This document shows, in pieces, positions 26,426 to 34,620 of a DNA stretch of 64,000 nucleotides. The stretch is from an uncultured Christensenellaceae bacterium (lineage in GTDB: Bacteria; Bacillota; Clostridia; Christensenellales; Borkfalkiaceae). The notes beneath the pieces were generated by a model, which saw only the letters and a list, made by a program, of their open reading frames with translations, ran no database searches and was not told the DNA's origin. The position numbers and the translations under genes were made by a program. Within the stretch, counting starts at the first letter, position 1. Each line of letters begins with the position of its first letter. Location: contig CAJUIR010000006.1 of the NCBI GenBank assembly GCA_910586655.1, positions 12,157 to 76,156 of the forward strand, given 5' to 3'.

Positions 26426-26992
26426 TTATTCCCCCGTACGGGAATGTTTGGTAAACGCTTTTTGTAATTTTCTCTTGGCGCGGGCGAGCGCATTATCTAC
26501 GCTCTTGCTGTCTTTCCCCGCAACTTCCGCGATCTCCGCGTAACTCATTCCTTCGAGATACATCGTGACCACGCGAAACTCAAAATCGGACAGCACTTTC
26601 ATCAGTTTCACGTCGAGTTCTCTGCGCGATTCTCCGTCGATGAGAAAATCTTCGGGCGTGTCGCCGTCCGAAATCAGGTCGAAATCCTGCCCTCCGTCCG
26701 TCTTGGGTTTTTTGTCTGCCGCACGGAGAACGTCGTAGATCCGACGGGTCACGCACAGATAGGCAAAGTTTTTAAAACTCTTTCCCGAATCCGCGCTATA
26801 TGCGCCGATCGCGCCGTAAAGCCCGATCATGCCTTCCTGCACCAAATCTTCCGGCTCGCCGCCCTGTAAAAAATATCTTCTGGCACGGGCGCGGACGGCG
26901 CTCTTGTAGCGGAGCAGAATTTCTTCCGCCGCGCCGCCGTCTCCCGCTTGCGCACGCTTTACGAGCGTTTCGTCAGATTCACGTTCTTGCAC
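26426..26992 (-). CDS. sigH: RNA polymerase sigma factor, SigH-like
   Basis: 188 residues. The GTG start is chosen because GAGGTGGTCC, nearly the full anti-SD complement, lies just before it; a TTG 21 nt upstream is possible. Region 2 is DLVQEGMIGLYGAIGAY near 50-66 with FKNFAYLCVTRRIYDVL. Region 4 is VVTMYLEGMSYAEIAEVAGKD near 141-161. Family and position (right after mrnC and rlmB, as in Bacillus cysS-mrnC-rlmB-yacP-sigH) point to the sporulation/transition-state sigma-H. The NYN-domain yacP gene is missing here. It overlaps rlmB by 14 nt. Confidence 0.88.
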   Translation of the reverse strand: MQERESDETLVKRAQAGDGGAAEEILLRYKSAVRARARRYFLQGGEPEDLVQEGMIGLYGAIGAYSADSGKSFKNFAYLCVTRRIYDVLRAADKKPKTDGGQDFDLISDGDTPEDFLIDGESRRELDVKLMKVLSDFEFRVVTMYLEGMSYAEIAEVAGKDSKSVDNALARAKRKLQKAFTKHSRTGE

Positions 26993-27683
26993 GGACCACC
27001 TCGTAAACCGCAATGCCGAGCGCGACGGACGCGTTCAGCGAATTGACTTTTCCGAACAGCGGGATCGAGAGCACCTGATCGCACTTTTCACGCGTGAGCC
27101 GTTTGACGCCGCTGTCCTCTCCGCCCACGACAAGCGCGACTTTGCCCGTCAGTTTCGTATCATAGATACAATCTCCGCCCGCTTCCAAGGCATAGATCCA
27201 ATATCCGAGTTTTTTCAATTCGTCGATGGCATAATTGATCGAAGGAACTTTTGCAACGCCGATATGTTCCGCCGCGCCCGCGGAAATGCGGATCACCGCG
27301 TCGGTAACGCTTGCGCCTTTGGCTTTTGGAATGATCACCCCGGCCGCGCCCGCGCACTCCGCAACGCGCAGAATACTTCCTAAATTGTGTACGTCTTCGA
27401 TCCCGTCGCAGAGAACGAGCAAACTGTTTTCACCTTTGTCGAGCGAATACAGATCGGAGTAAACGAAATCGGTCGTATAAGCAATCACGCCCTGATGCCG
27501 TTTTTCCACGCTTTCTTTGTCAAGCGCCTTTTTATCTACGGACTGTACGCGGATATCCTTTTTCCGTGCCTCCGCGAAAATTTTGCCGAGGCTCCCCTGA
27601 GCGCCCTTTTCAAGCAATATTTTATCGACGGTTTTATCCGTTTTGAGAAGTTCTAAAACAGCGTTTCTTCCTTCTGTTTTCAT
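26979..27683 (-). CDS. rlmB: 23S rRNA 2'-O-methyltransferase RlmB (TrmH/SpoU family)
   Basis: 234 residues. The N-terminal substrate-binding domain (EGRNAVLELLK at 4-14) is joined to a SPOUT knot: GIEDVHNLGSILRVAECAG near 92-110, GVIIPKAKGASVT, VALVVGGEDSGVKRLTREKCD near 184-204, and LSIPLFGKVNSLNASVALGI near 206-225. It methylates the ribose of a guanosine in 23S rRNA (G2251 in E. coli numbering, by homology). Its ATG overlaps the mrnC stop (ATGA). Confidence 0.93.
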   Translation of the reverse strand: MKTEGRNAVLELLKTDKTVDKILLEKGAQGSLGKIFAEARKKDIRVQSVDKKALDKESVEKRHQGVIAYTTDFVYSDLYSLDKGENSLLVLCDGIEDVHNLGSILRVAECAGAAGVIIPKAKGASVTDAVIRISAGAAEHIGVAKVPSINYAIDELKKLGYWIYALEAGGDCIYDTKLTGKVALVVGGEDSGVKRLTREKCDQVLSIPLFGKVNSLNASVALGIAVYEVVRART

Positions 27684-28087
27684 TGATCGGTTCCGTCCTT
27701 GTCTTCAAAAAATAATTCTTGGATCCGCGCGATCTGACCCGTAAGATATAGATAGCCGACGACCGCCTCGAACCCCGTGGAACGGACGTACTCCGCCACG
27801 GATGCGTTTTTGCTCTTGGTCGGCTTTTTGGCGTTGCGACCGCGGCGATAGATCTCCTGCTCCTCCTCGGTCAATTTGGGAAGTACACGCTCCAATGCTC
27901 CGCTCTGCCCGTGCGCAGAAACCTGCTCGCTTGCAAGGCGGTTGAGTTCACCCGTATGCGAACGGGAAGAACAGGCAAGACGCTCCCGCACGCACAGCGT
28001 ATACACGGCGTCTCCCACGAATGCGAGAACAACGGGATTCATTTGTTTTGCCGCGTCTTTTTCGACCGGCGCACTTACAGACAACAT
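27680..28087 (-). CDS. mrnC: Mini-ribonuclease III
   Basis: 135 residues; RNase III catalytic domain without dsRNA-binding domain, for 23S rRNA maturation. The signature NPVVLAFVGDAVYTLCVRERL is near residues 17-37 (Asp catalytic), and the second acidic segment is EYVRSTGFEAVVGYLYLTGQ near 101. A much longer open frame reaches 28732 but runs antisense through the antiporter gene. The ATG at 28087 fits the family N-terminus. The -10 box ends 7 nt before this ATG with no ribosome site, so a leaderless message is likely. It heads the long run down to gpsA. Confidence 0.9.
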   Translation of the reverse strand: MLSVSAPVEKDAAKQMNPVVLAFVGDAVYTLCVRERLACSSRSHTGELNRLASEQVSAHGQSGALERVLPKLTEEEQEIYRRGRNAKKPTKSKNASVAEYVRSTGFEAVVGYLYLTGQIARIQELFFEDKDGTDQ

Positions 28088-28094
28088 TTTCCAT

Positions 28095-28123
28095 ATTATA
28101 GCATAAGGCAAACAAATTGACAA
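28095..28123 (-). promoter_or_regulatory. Promoter of the mrnC-to-gpsA run
   Basis: -35 TTGTCA (28118-28123), 17 nt, -10 TATAAT (28095-28100), then only seven nucleotides to the mrnC ATG. Confidence 0.75.
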
Positions 28124-28171
28124 GCATTCCGAAACAAACTGTGACAAAACAAAAAATGTTTCACAAAACGT

Positions 28172-28200
28172 TTGCCTTTTTATCAGAATAGAATTATAAT
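28172..28200 (+). promoter_or_regulatory. Promoter of the cation/proton antiporter gene
   Basis: -35 TTGCCT (28172-28177), 17 nt, -10 TATAAT (28195-28200). The leader of about 40 nt carries a GGGAGAGAG ribosome site. Divergent from the mrnC promoter. Confidence 0.7.
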
Positions 28201-28246
28201 GAACGACGGATATTGAAATTTTACGGTCAGACAGGGAGAGAGAAGA

Positions 28247-29722
28247 ATGGAAGGCGTATTTTACATTGACAACGGATTGGGATTTGCCGTGATTCTGGCA
28301 ATTATCCTGCTCGGCACAAAACTGTGCGGACTGCTGTTCCGAAAAATCGGACTGCCGCAGGTACTCGGCTATATCATTGCCGGAATCATCATCGGACCCG
28401 CCATTTTCGGCGAACTTTGCGGATATTCGCTGATCGGTATTACCAAGCCCGATTCGGACGCGACGTATAAGTGTCTGTTCTTGCTTTCTGGCGTCGACAA
28501 AGAGGGAGAAGCATTCCTGCTCGGTACGGACGGACTTGCGATCTTCTCGAAAATCGGCGTACTGCTGTTGATGTTCTCTACGGGTCTGGAAACCAACTTG
28601 AAAGAATTGAAAAAGACGGGACTTGCGGCGACATTGATCGCCTGCACGGGCGTTGCTGTTCCGATGGCGCTCGGCGTGCTCATCTGCTTGCCCTTCGGAG
28701 ATATCGGTCTCGGCACCAAACACATTTATCAAAGCATTTTCGTAGGCGCGATTTTAACGGCGACGTCCGTTGCGATCACCGTTTCGGTTTTGAAAGAACT
28801 GGGTAAAATTTCCACCAAACTCGGCACGACCATCGTGTCCGCCGCCATCATCGACGACGTGATCGGAATCGTCGTTCTGTCCATCGTAACCGGTATTGCG
28901 AAATCGGGCGCAAGCGAAGCCACCGGCGGCTTTGAGGGATTCAAGGCGACGATCTACGGCACGATCATTATGATCATCGCCTTCTTCATCGTTGCGATCG
29001 CGCTTGGATTCGGACTTTCCAAACTGTTCCGTTGGCTGGAAAAGAAGTTTCCCCACACGCGCAGAATTCCGGTTTTCTCGCTTGCCATGTGCTTTATCTA
29101 TGCTTGGGCTGCGGAAGAAATCTTCGGCGTTGCGGATATTACGGGCGCGTTCCTTGCGGGAATCATTCTTTCCACCGCACACAATGCAAGCGAATATACC
29201 GATAAAAAAGTGGAAGTAAACACATATACGATGTTTGCGCCCGTGTTCTTTGCCAACATCGGTATTTCAAACATTTCATTTTTAGGCATGAACGGAATGG
29301 TGGTACTATTCGCGTTCCTTGCGGTAATTATGGGGCTGATCGGCAAAATTTTCGGTTGCGGAGCAGTTGCCAAAGCGTTTAAATACAACTGGCGCGAAAG
29401 CGCAATCGCAGGGGTGGGCATGATGGCGCGCGGAGAAGTCGCGCTGATCGTTACGGCTACGGCAATGGATTCCGCCCTCGGCGACCATGCGCTGCCGCCC
29501 GAATTCATGATCATGACAGTACTTCTGATTCTCGTTTCGTCAATCCTCACCCCCATCTTCCTCAAATTGCTTTATAAAGATAAGAAACCGCCCCAAGGCG
29601 GCGAAGCGGTTTTGTCCGAAGGCGAACCTGTTCAGGCAGACGACGAGATCGGCGCGAATGCCGCGGAAGCGGAAACGCCTGCAAGTGCAACGCTCCCTGC
29701 GGAAAGCCACGCGGAAAATTAA
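28247..29722 (+). CDS. Cation:proton antiporter (CPA2/KefB-NapA type)
   Basis: 491 residues, about twelve membrane helices. LPQVLGYIIAGIIIGP near 35-50 is the CPA2 start. STGLETNLKELKKTG near 110 and AIIDDVIGIVVLSIVTG near 195 (Asp pair at the ion site) are typical, as is GVADITGAFLAGIILS near 293. The C-terminal 40 residues are acidic and Ala-rich, with no TrkA-N or TrkA-C domain, so a regulatory RCK partner would have to be separate. It likely exchanges Na+ or K+ for H+ across the cytoplasmic membrane. Monocistronic. Confidence 0.92.
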   Translation: MEGVFYIDNGLGFAVILAIILLGTKLCGLLFRKIGLPQVLGYIIAGIIIGPAIFGELCGYSLIGITKPDSDATYKCLFLLSGVDKEGEAFLLGTDGLAIFSKIGVLLLMFSTGLETNLKELKKTGLAATLIACTGVAVPMALGVLICLPFGDIGLGTKHIYQSIFVGAILTATSVAITVSVLKELGKISTKLGTTIVSAAIIDDVIGIVVLSIVTGIAKSGASEATGGFEGFKATIYGTIIMIIAFFIVAIALGFGLSKLFRWLEKKFPHTRRIPVFSLAMCFIYAWAAEEIFGVADITGAFLAGIILSTAHNASEYTDKKVEVNTYTMFAPVFFANIGISNISFLGMNGMVVLFAFLAVIMGLIGKIFGCGAVAKAFKYNWRESAIAGVGMMARGEVALIVTATAMDSALGDHALPPEFMIMTVLLILVSSILTPIFLKLLYKDKKPPQGGEAVLSEGEPVQADDEIGANAAEAETPASATLPAESHAEN

Positions 29723-29734
29723 ATGATTTCAAGA

Positions 29735-29765
29735 AAAGACGCACCGAACGGTGCGTCTTTTTTTT
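29735..29765. terminator. Bidirectional terminator between antiporter and glmS
   Basis: Stem AAAGACGCACCG/CGGTGCGTCTTT with a short loop and T run on the plus strand; A-rich on the other side, so it also ends glmMS. Confidence 0.85.
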
Positions 29766-29774
29766 ATCGTTTAT

Positions 29775-31541
29775 TTACTCTACGGTGACGCTCTTTGCAA
29801 GATTGCGCGGTTTATCGGGATTGTTCCCGCGCGCAATAGAAACGTAGTACGCCAACGCCTGTAACGGCAGTACCGAAAGCACAGGCGTAAATTCCTCTTT
29901 GCAAACGGGAATGAGCACCGATGACGTCACTTCTTTCCGGTTACAGTATTCTTCAAAACAGGTGATTAAAAACACCTTTGCACCGCGTGCATACACTTCG
30001 TGTACGGCGTTCATCGTTTTTTCGGCAAACGCTTTCTGCGTGAGTACGGCGACGACGGGCGTGCTGCAATCAACCAGCGCGAGCGTGCCGTGTTTGAGTT
30101 CGCCCGCGGGATAGCCTTCGCTCGGAAGATAGGTGATCTCTTTCAGTTTCAAACTGCCCTCTAAGGAACTTGCATAGTCGGCTCCGCGCCCCAGAAAAAA
30201 GACGCTGCGCGCACCGAGAAAATGCGGAACCCAACTGCGGACTTCCTCGCACGTTTCCTCCGCACATTTGACTTGATCGAGCAAATCGTAGATGTGCGGC
30301 AGGCACTCCTCCCGCCCTTTTGCTTTTGCAAGCGCCGAAGCAAGCGAATACAACAAGACGAGTTGCGCATGAAAACTTTTGGTTGCGGCAACGGCGACTT
30401 CGCGCCCTGCGTTGGTGGGCAGCACCGCGTCTGCGATCCGCGTCAACGAAGAATAGGGTACGTTTGTCACGGCGGCAAGGTACGCCCCTTTGTTTTTGGC
30501 AAGTTGTGCCGCTGCAAGCGTATCCGCCGTTTCGCCGCTCTGACTGACTGCGAGCGCAAGCGTTCCCGATCGGACAATCGGATCGAGATAACGGTATTCG
30601 CTTGCAATACAAACTTCGACGGGGATACGGCACAGCGATTCGATCGCATATTTTGCGCAAAGCCCGCTGTGATACGCCGTTCCGCAAGCGACGATCTGGA
30701 TTTGTTCCGTTTGCGTAAGGATCCGATAAAACTCCCGATACGTTTCCTCGGTATAATCGTAAATCGATTTTCCGAGTACTTGGGGTATTTCCGCCATTTC
30801 CTTGCGCATGAAATGACGGTATCCTTTCAAATCGGGAATTTCTTCCTCTGCATCGTACTCGATTTTTTCCTTTTCGATCCGCACAAGATTTTGGTTGAAA
30901 AAGGTGATTTCCGTAGAGAGAACCGCCAACTCACCGTCATCGAGAGAATAAACGGTTACCCCCTCCGCCGCAATCGCGGAAACGTCGCTCGCGGCATACA
31001 CGCCGTTTTTCCCGATCCCCACGACAAGAGGACTCGCCTTTCGGACGCAGACGATGCAATCGCACTCTTCGCAGACGACGGCAAGCGCATACGAGCCTTT
31101 GAGTCTTTCGACTGTATCTTTGACGGCGGTGACGAGATTTCCTTCATAATAAAAATCGAGAAGATGCGCGATGACCTCGCTGTCCGTTTCCGAAGAAAAA
31201 ACGTCCCCCCGTGCGCGGCATTCCTCTTTCAGACTGTACTCGTTTTCGATAATGCCGTTATGCACAACGGCGAATTTTCCGTAAACGTGCGGATGGGCGT
31301 TGATTTCGGAAGGCGCGCCGTGCGTCGCCCAACGCGTATGTCCGATGCCCAAATGCCCTTGGATTCCGCGCGCCGAAAACAATTCGGAAACGCTCCCTTT
31401 TTTGCGAACCAGTTGTAATTTTCCCCCGTCGACGACCGCAATCCCCGCAGAGTCGTAACCTCGGTATTCGAGTTTTTCCAAACCGTTCAAGAGAATGGGC
31501 GCAGCGTTTTCACTGCCGTAATATCCGACGATCCCGCACAT
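29775..31541 (-). CDS. glmS: Glucosamine-6-phosphate synthase (isomerizing)
   Basis: 588 residues from MCGIVGYYGSEN, where Cys2 is the glutaminase nucleophile after Met removal. The glutaminase domain has HTRWATHGAPSEINAHPH near 70 and HNGIIEN. Two SIS isomerase domains follow, with ACGTAYHSGLCAKYA near 285 and SQSGETADTL near 330. The C-terminus ends in KSVTVE as usual. It makes glucosamine 6-phosphate from fructose 6-phosphate and glutamine for cell-wall synthesis. The start overlaps the glmM stop by one base (TAATG). Ribosome site GGAGGGAATGTA lies inside glmM. No glmS ribozyme is upstream. Confidence 0.97.
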   Translation of the reverse strand: MCGIVGYYGSENAAPILLNGLEKLEYRGYDSAGIAVVDGGKLQLVRKKGSVSELFSARGIQGHLGIGHTRWATHGAPSEINAHPHVYGKFAVVHNGIIENEYSLKEECRARGDVFSSETDSEVIAHLLDFYYEGNLVTAVKDTVERLKGSYALAVVCEECDCIVCVRKASPLVVGIGKNGVYAASDVSAIAAEGVTVYSLDDGELAVLSTEITFFNQNLVRIEKEKIEYDAEEEIPDLKGYRHFMRKEMAEIPQVLGKSIYDYTEETYREFYRILTQTEQIQIVACGTAYHSGLCAKYAIESLCRIPVEVCIASEYRYLDPIVRSGTLALAVSQSGETADTLAAAQLAKNKGAYLAAVTNVPYSSLTRIADAVLPTNAGREVAVAATKSFHAQLVLLYSLASALAKAKGREECLPHIYDLLDQVKCAEETCEEVRSWVPHFLGARSVFFLGRGADYASSLEGSLKLKEITYLPSEGYPAGELKHGTLALVDCSTPVVAVLTQKAFAEKTMNAVHEVYARGAKVFLITCFEEYCNRKEVTSSVLIPVCKEEFTPVLSVLPLQALAYYVSIARGNNPDKPRNLAKSVTVE

Positions 31542-32881
31542 TACATTCCCTCCCCCGCCGCACGAACGGCATTGGCAACACGCATTGCGGCTTGCTCGCA
31601 TAAGAGCGCGTTTTCCCCCTCGGCAAGAATTCTAACGACGGGTTCCGTACCCGAAGCACGCAAAAAGATTCTGCCGCCCGTCAGCATTCCTTCCGCCTGT
31701 ATTACGGCCTCTTTCACCGCAGCGTTCGCAAGCACGGCATTTTTATCTCCCACACGGACGTTCGTCGTCTTTTGCGAAAACCGCGTAAGTCCCTTCGTAA
31801 GACAGGAGAGCGGACATTTGCTCTCCAACACGATTTCCGCAACTTTTAAAGCAGTCAAAATGCCGTCGCCTGTCGTTGCGTATTTGCGGAATATGATGTG
31901 ACCCGACTGCTCGCCGCCTAACTGGTATCCGCATTTGATCATTTCATCGTAAACGTTTTTGTCGCCTACGTCCGTTTCGCGCAATGAAATTCCATGCGCC
32001 GAAAGCGAACGCCGTAAACCGAGATTGCTCATTTTCGTCGCGGCGATTCCGTCGCCGTCCAACTCGCCGCGCAACTTCATATATTTTGCACAGACGTACA
32101 AAATCCCGTCTCCGTCAACGATTTCGCCCCGTTCGTCTACACAGATACAGCGGTCGGCGTCGCCGTCGAAGGCAAACCCCAGATCCAATCCGTTTTCCGT
32201 TACCAGAGATTGCAGTTTTTCGGGATGGGTAGAACCGCAATCGGTATTGATATTCACGCCGTTCGGATCCGCGCCCGTTGTGAATACCTGCGCACCGAGC
32301 GCGTCGAACACTGCTTTGGAGATCGCCCATGCGCTTCCGTTCGCGCAATCCAGTCCCACACGCAGACCGCGAAAGGACGCGCGCGGAAGCGAAAGCAAAT
32401 AGGCAAGGTAACGGTTTCTGCCTGCAACATAGTCGACGGTGCGCCCGATCTTATCTCCCGCAGCCAGCGGTAACGTGCCGCCGTCCAGATACTCTTCCAC
32501 AAGATCCAGCACGCTTTGCTCCATTTTTTCGCCTGCGCTGTTCATAAGTTTAATTCCGTTATCGGAGTAAGGATTATGGCTTGCCGAGATCATCACTCCG
32601 CAGTCGAATCCGTCCGTACGCGTCACATACGATACGGAAGGCGTTGTGGTAACGTGAAGCAGATACACGTCTGCGCCCGAAGCGGTCGCGCCCGCCGTCA
32701 GCGCGTACTCGAACATATAAGACGAGAGCCGCGTGTCTTTTCCGACGACGATTTTGGGCCGCTCCCCCTTGCCGCGCGCATAATACTGCCCGAGATATCT
32801 CCCCACCCTGAACGCATGCACTGCAGTCAGCGATTCGTTTGCTCTGCCGCGAAATCCGTCCGTTCCGAAATATTTTCCCAA
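31541..32881 (-). CDS. glmM: Phosphoglucosamine mutase
   Basis: 446 residues with a TTG start (GGAGGGAAAT then TTG), giving the family N-terminus GKYFGTDGFRGRANE. Phosphoserine loop MISASHNPYSDNGIKL near residue 97, metal loop FAFDGDADRCICVD near 240, sugar loop GGEQSGHIIFRKYATTGDG near 322, phosphate loop LRASGTEPVVRILAEG near 410. It converts glucosamine 6-phosphate to the 1-phosphate, directly before GlmU in the UDP-GlcNAc pathway. It is coupled to glmS. A longer frame reaches 32977 but has no ribosome site and passes through a terminator hairpin. Confidence 0.95.
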   Translation of the reverse strand: MGKYFGTDGFRGRANESLTAVHAFRVGRYLGQYYARGKGERPKIVVGKDTRLSSYMFEYALTAGATASGADVYLLHVTTTPSVSYVTRTDGFDCGVMISASHNPYSDNGIKLMNSAGEKMEQSVLDLVEEYLDGGTLPLAAGDKIGRTVDYVAGRNRYLAYLLSLPRASFRGLRVGLDCANGSAWAISKAVFDALGAQVFTTGADPNGVNINTDCGSTHPEKLQSLVTENGLDLGFAFDGDADRCICVDERGEIVDGDGILYVCAKYMKLRGELDGDGIAATKMSNLGLRRSLSAHGISLRETDVGDKNVYDEMIKCGYQLGGEQSGHIIFRKYATTGDGILTALKVAEIVLESKCPLSCLTKGLTRFSQKTTNVRVGDKNAVLANAAVKEAVIQAEGMLTGGRIFLRASGTEPVVRILAEGENALLCEQAAMRVANAVRAAGEGM

Positions 32882-32957
32882 ATTTCCCTCCGCGCGCGCA
32901 TACCGCACGCAAATCCATTTTATGCGGAACTGCGTTTTTTCGTGATCGGACTTTTTT

Positions 32958-32990
32958 TGCAAAGAAAAACGCGGCAATCTGCCGCGCGTT
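32958..32990 (-). terminator. Terminator downstream of glpK
   Basis: Stem GCGGCA/TGCCGC with GAT loop, then TTTTTCTTTGC on the minus strand. It separates lemA-DUF2207-glpK from glmM. Between it and the glpK stop (33000-33135) there is only a short open frame in phase with glpK. Confidence 0.65.
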
Positions 32991-33135
32991 GGTTTTCCTC
33001 AACCGATTCTTCGATCGACTCGGAATTTTTTTAAAACTTGTATTCCTTGTAAAATCCCTCTTTGCTGTGTTTGCATATTACCGCCCATTCATTCACACTA
33101 CTTATCGATTCCTCGAATGAACGTTCGGCAAACGG

Positions 33136-34599
33136 TTATAAAAGCGTTCTTTCCACCGCACGGCGATATTCCCGATACAGTTTATTGTACTGCTCCCGAT
33201 CGCCTTGCGGCGAAAAGATCCGCTCCGAACGTCTCAGACGCGGAATCTCCTGTAACGGAATCTCCCCGAGAGATACGGCGCACATCAACGCCGCACCGAG
33301 CGCAGTACTCTCCCGTTCCGAGGGACGGTTGATTCCTACGCCAAGCAAATTCGACTGAAACTGCATTAAAAAATTGTTTGCAGACGCGCCGCCGTCGCAC
33401 TTGATTTCGCGCAGGTTGATGCCGCTGTCTTCCTCCATACATGCAATCAGATCCCTTGCGCTGTAAGCAATGCTTTCGAGTACGGCGCGAACCATATGAG
33501 CGCGATTGGTACTGCGCGTCAGCCCCGTAAACATTCCGCGCGCACGCGGATCCCAATAGGGCGCTCCGAGCCCCGTAAACGCGGGAACAAAGTAAACGCC
33601 TCCGTTGTTTTCCGCGCATTCCGCAACCGATTCGCTCTCCGCGCTCGTCCGGATCAATCCCAGCCCGTCGCGCAACCACTGCACCGCGCTTCCGGCGTTA
33701 AACACGCTTCCCTCCAATGCGTAATACGTTTTTCCGCCCGCAGAATAACCGACGGTACAAAGCATGCCCCGACGGCTCTCCGCGCACGTTTCGCCCGTGT
33801 TGAACAGCACAAACAAGCCTGTTCCGTAAGTGATTTTACCGTCGCCGCGGTCAAAACAGCCCTGCCCGAACAATGCGGCTTGCTGATCGCCCAACACGCC
33901 CGCAACGGGAACGTACGCGCCCGCGATTTCCGCTTCGCCCATACGCGCGTCGCACGGACGCACCTCGGGCAGAATTTCCCGCGGAAGATTGAAAATACGA
34001 AGAAGCGTTTCGTCCCACTCCAACGTATGGATATTAAACAGCATGGTTCTGGACGCGTTGGTTACGTCCGTAGCAAACGTCCGCCCGTTCGTCAGTTTGA
34101 AGATCAGATACGAATCCACCGTAGCCGCAGCAAGTCTGCCCTGCCGCAAGAGCGTCTGTGCCTTTGGAACGTTGTCTAAAATCCAACGGATCTTGCTTGC
34201 GGAAAAGTAGGCGTCCGGCACGAGTCCCGTGCGTTCGCGGATCTCTTTGACGGCTTCTTTGGAAAGCGAAGCGCAAAAATCGCTTGTACGGCGGCATTGC
34301 CATACAATGGCGGGACAAACGGGTTCGCCCGTTTTCCTGTCCCATAAGACGACCGTTTCGCGCTGGTTGGCGATCCCGATCCCGCCGATTTGCTCCGCGC
34401 CCGTAAAACGCACGCATTCGTTCAGACAATACGCCGCTTTATAGTAAATTTCGTTGGCGTCCTGTTCCACCCAGCCTTCGCGCGGAAAACCCTGCTCGAT
34501 CTCCTGACTTGCGCCGTGCACGAATTTCCCCGTTTTCAGTTCGTATACGAATGCCCGAACGCTGGTCGTACCCGCGTCGAGAGCAATGACATATTTCAT
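33136..34599 (-). CDS. glpK: Glycerol kinase
   Basis: 487 residues; FGGY-family kinase phosphorylating glycerol at C3. ATP/phosphate-1 motif ALDAGTTSVRAFVYE near 5-19. The FGGY signatures are YKAAYCLNEC near 54 and the C-terminal GGASANNFLMQFQSNLLGV near 408, with WDPRARGMFTGLTRSTNRAHMVRAVLE near 351. It is third in the lemA-DUF2207-glpK transcript, 22 nt after the DUF2207 stop, with ribosome site AGAGGAAG. No glycerol facilitator gene is next to it. Together with GpsA it feeds the glycerol 3-phosphate pool. Confidence 0.96.
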   Translation of the reverse strand: MKYVIALDAGTTSVRAFVYELKTGKFVHGASQEIEQGFPREGWVEQDANEIYYKAAYCLNECVRFTGAEQIGGIGIANQRETVVLWDRKTGEPVCPAIVWQCRRTSDFCASLSKEAVKEIRERTGLVPDAYFSASKIRWILDNVPKAQTLLRQGRLAAATVDSYLIFKLTNGRTFATDVTNASRTMLFNIHTLEWDETLLRIFNLPREILPEVRPCDARMGEAEIAGAYVPVAGVLGDQQAALFGQGCFDRGDGKITYGTGLFVLFNTGETCAESRRGMLCTVGYSAGGKTYYALEGSVFNAGSAVQWLRDGLGLIRTSAESESVAECAENNGGVYFVPAFTGLGAPYWDPRARGMFTGLTRSTNRAHMVRAVLESIAYSARDLIACMEEDSGINLREIKCDGGASANNFLMQFQSNLLGVGINRPSERESTALGAALMCAVSLGEIPLQEIPRLRRSERIFSPQGDREQYNKLYREYRRAVERTLL

Positions 34600-34620
34600 G
34601 AAACTTCCTCTTTCTGTATC

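Noticed and set aside
28088..28732. Long upstream extension of the mrnC frame
   Set aside because: It is antisense to the antiporter gene and passes through the mrnC promoter; the MrnC family start is at 28087.
32882..32977. N-terminal extension of glmM
   Set aside because: It crosses a terminator hairpin and lacks a ribosome site; the TTG with GGAGGG at 32881 gives the standard GlmM start.
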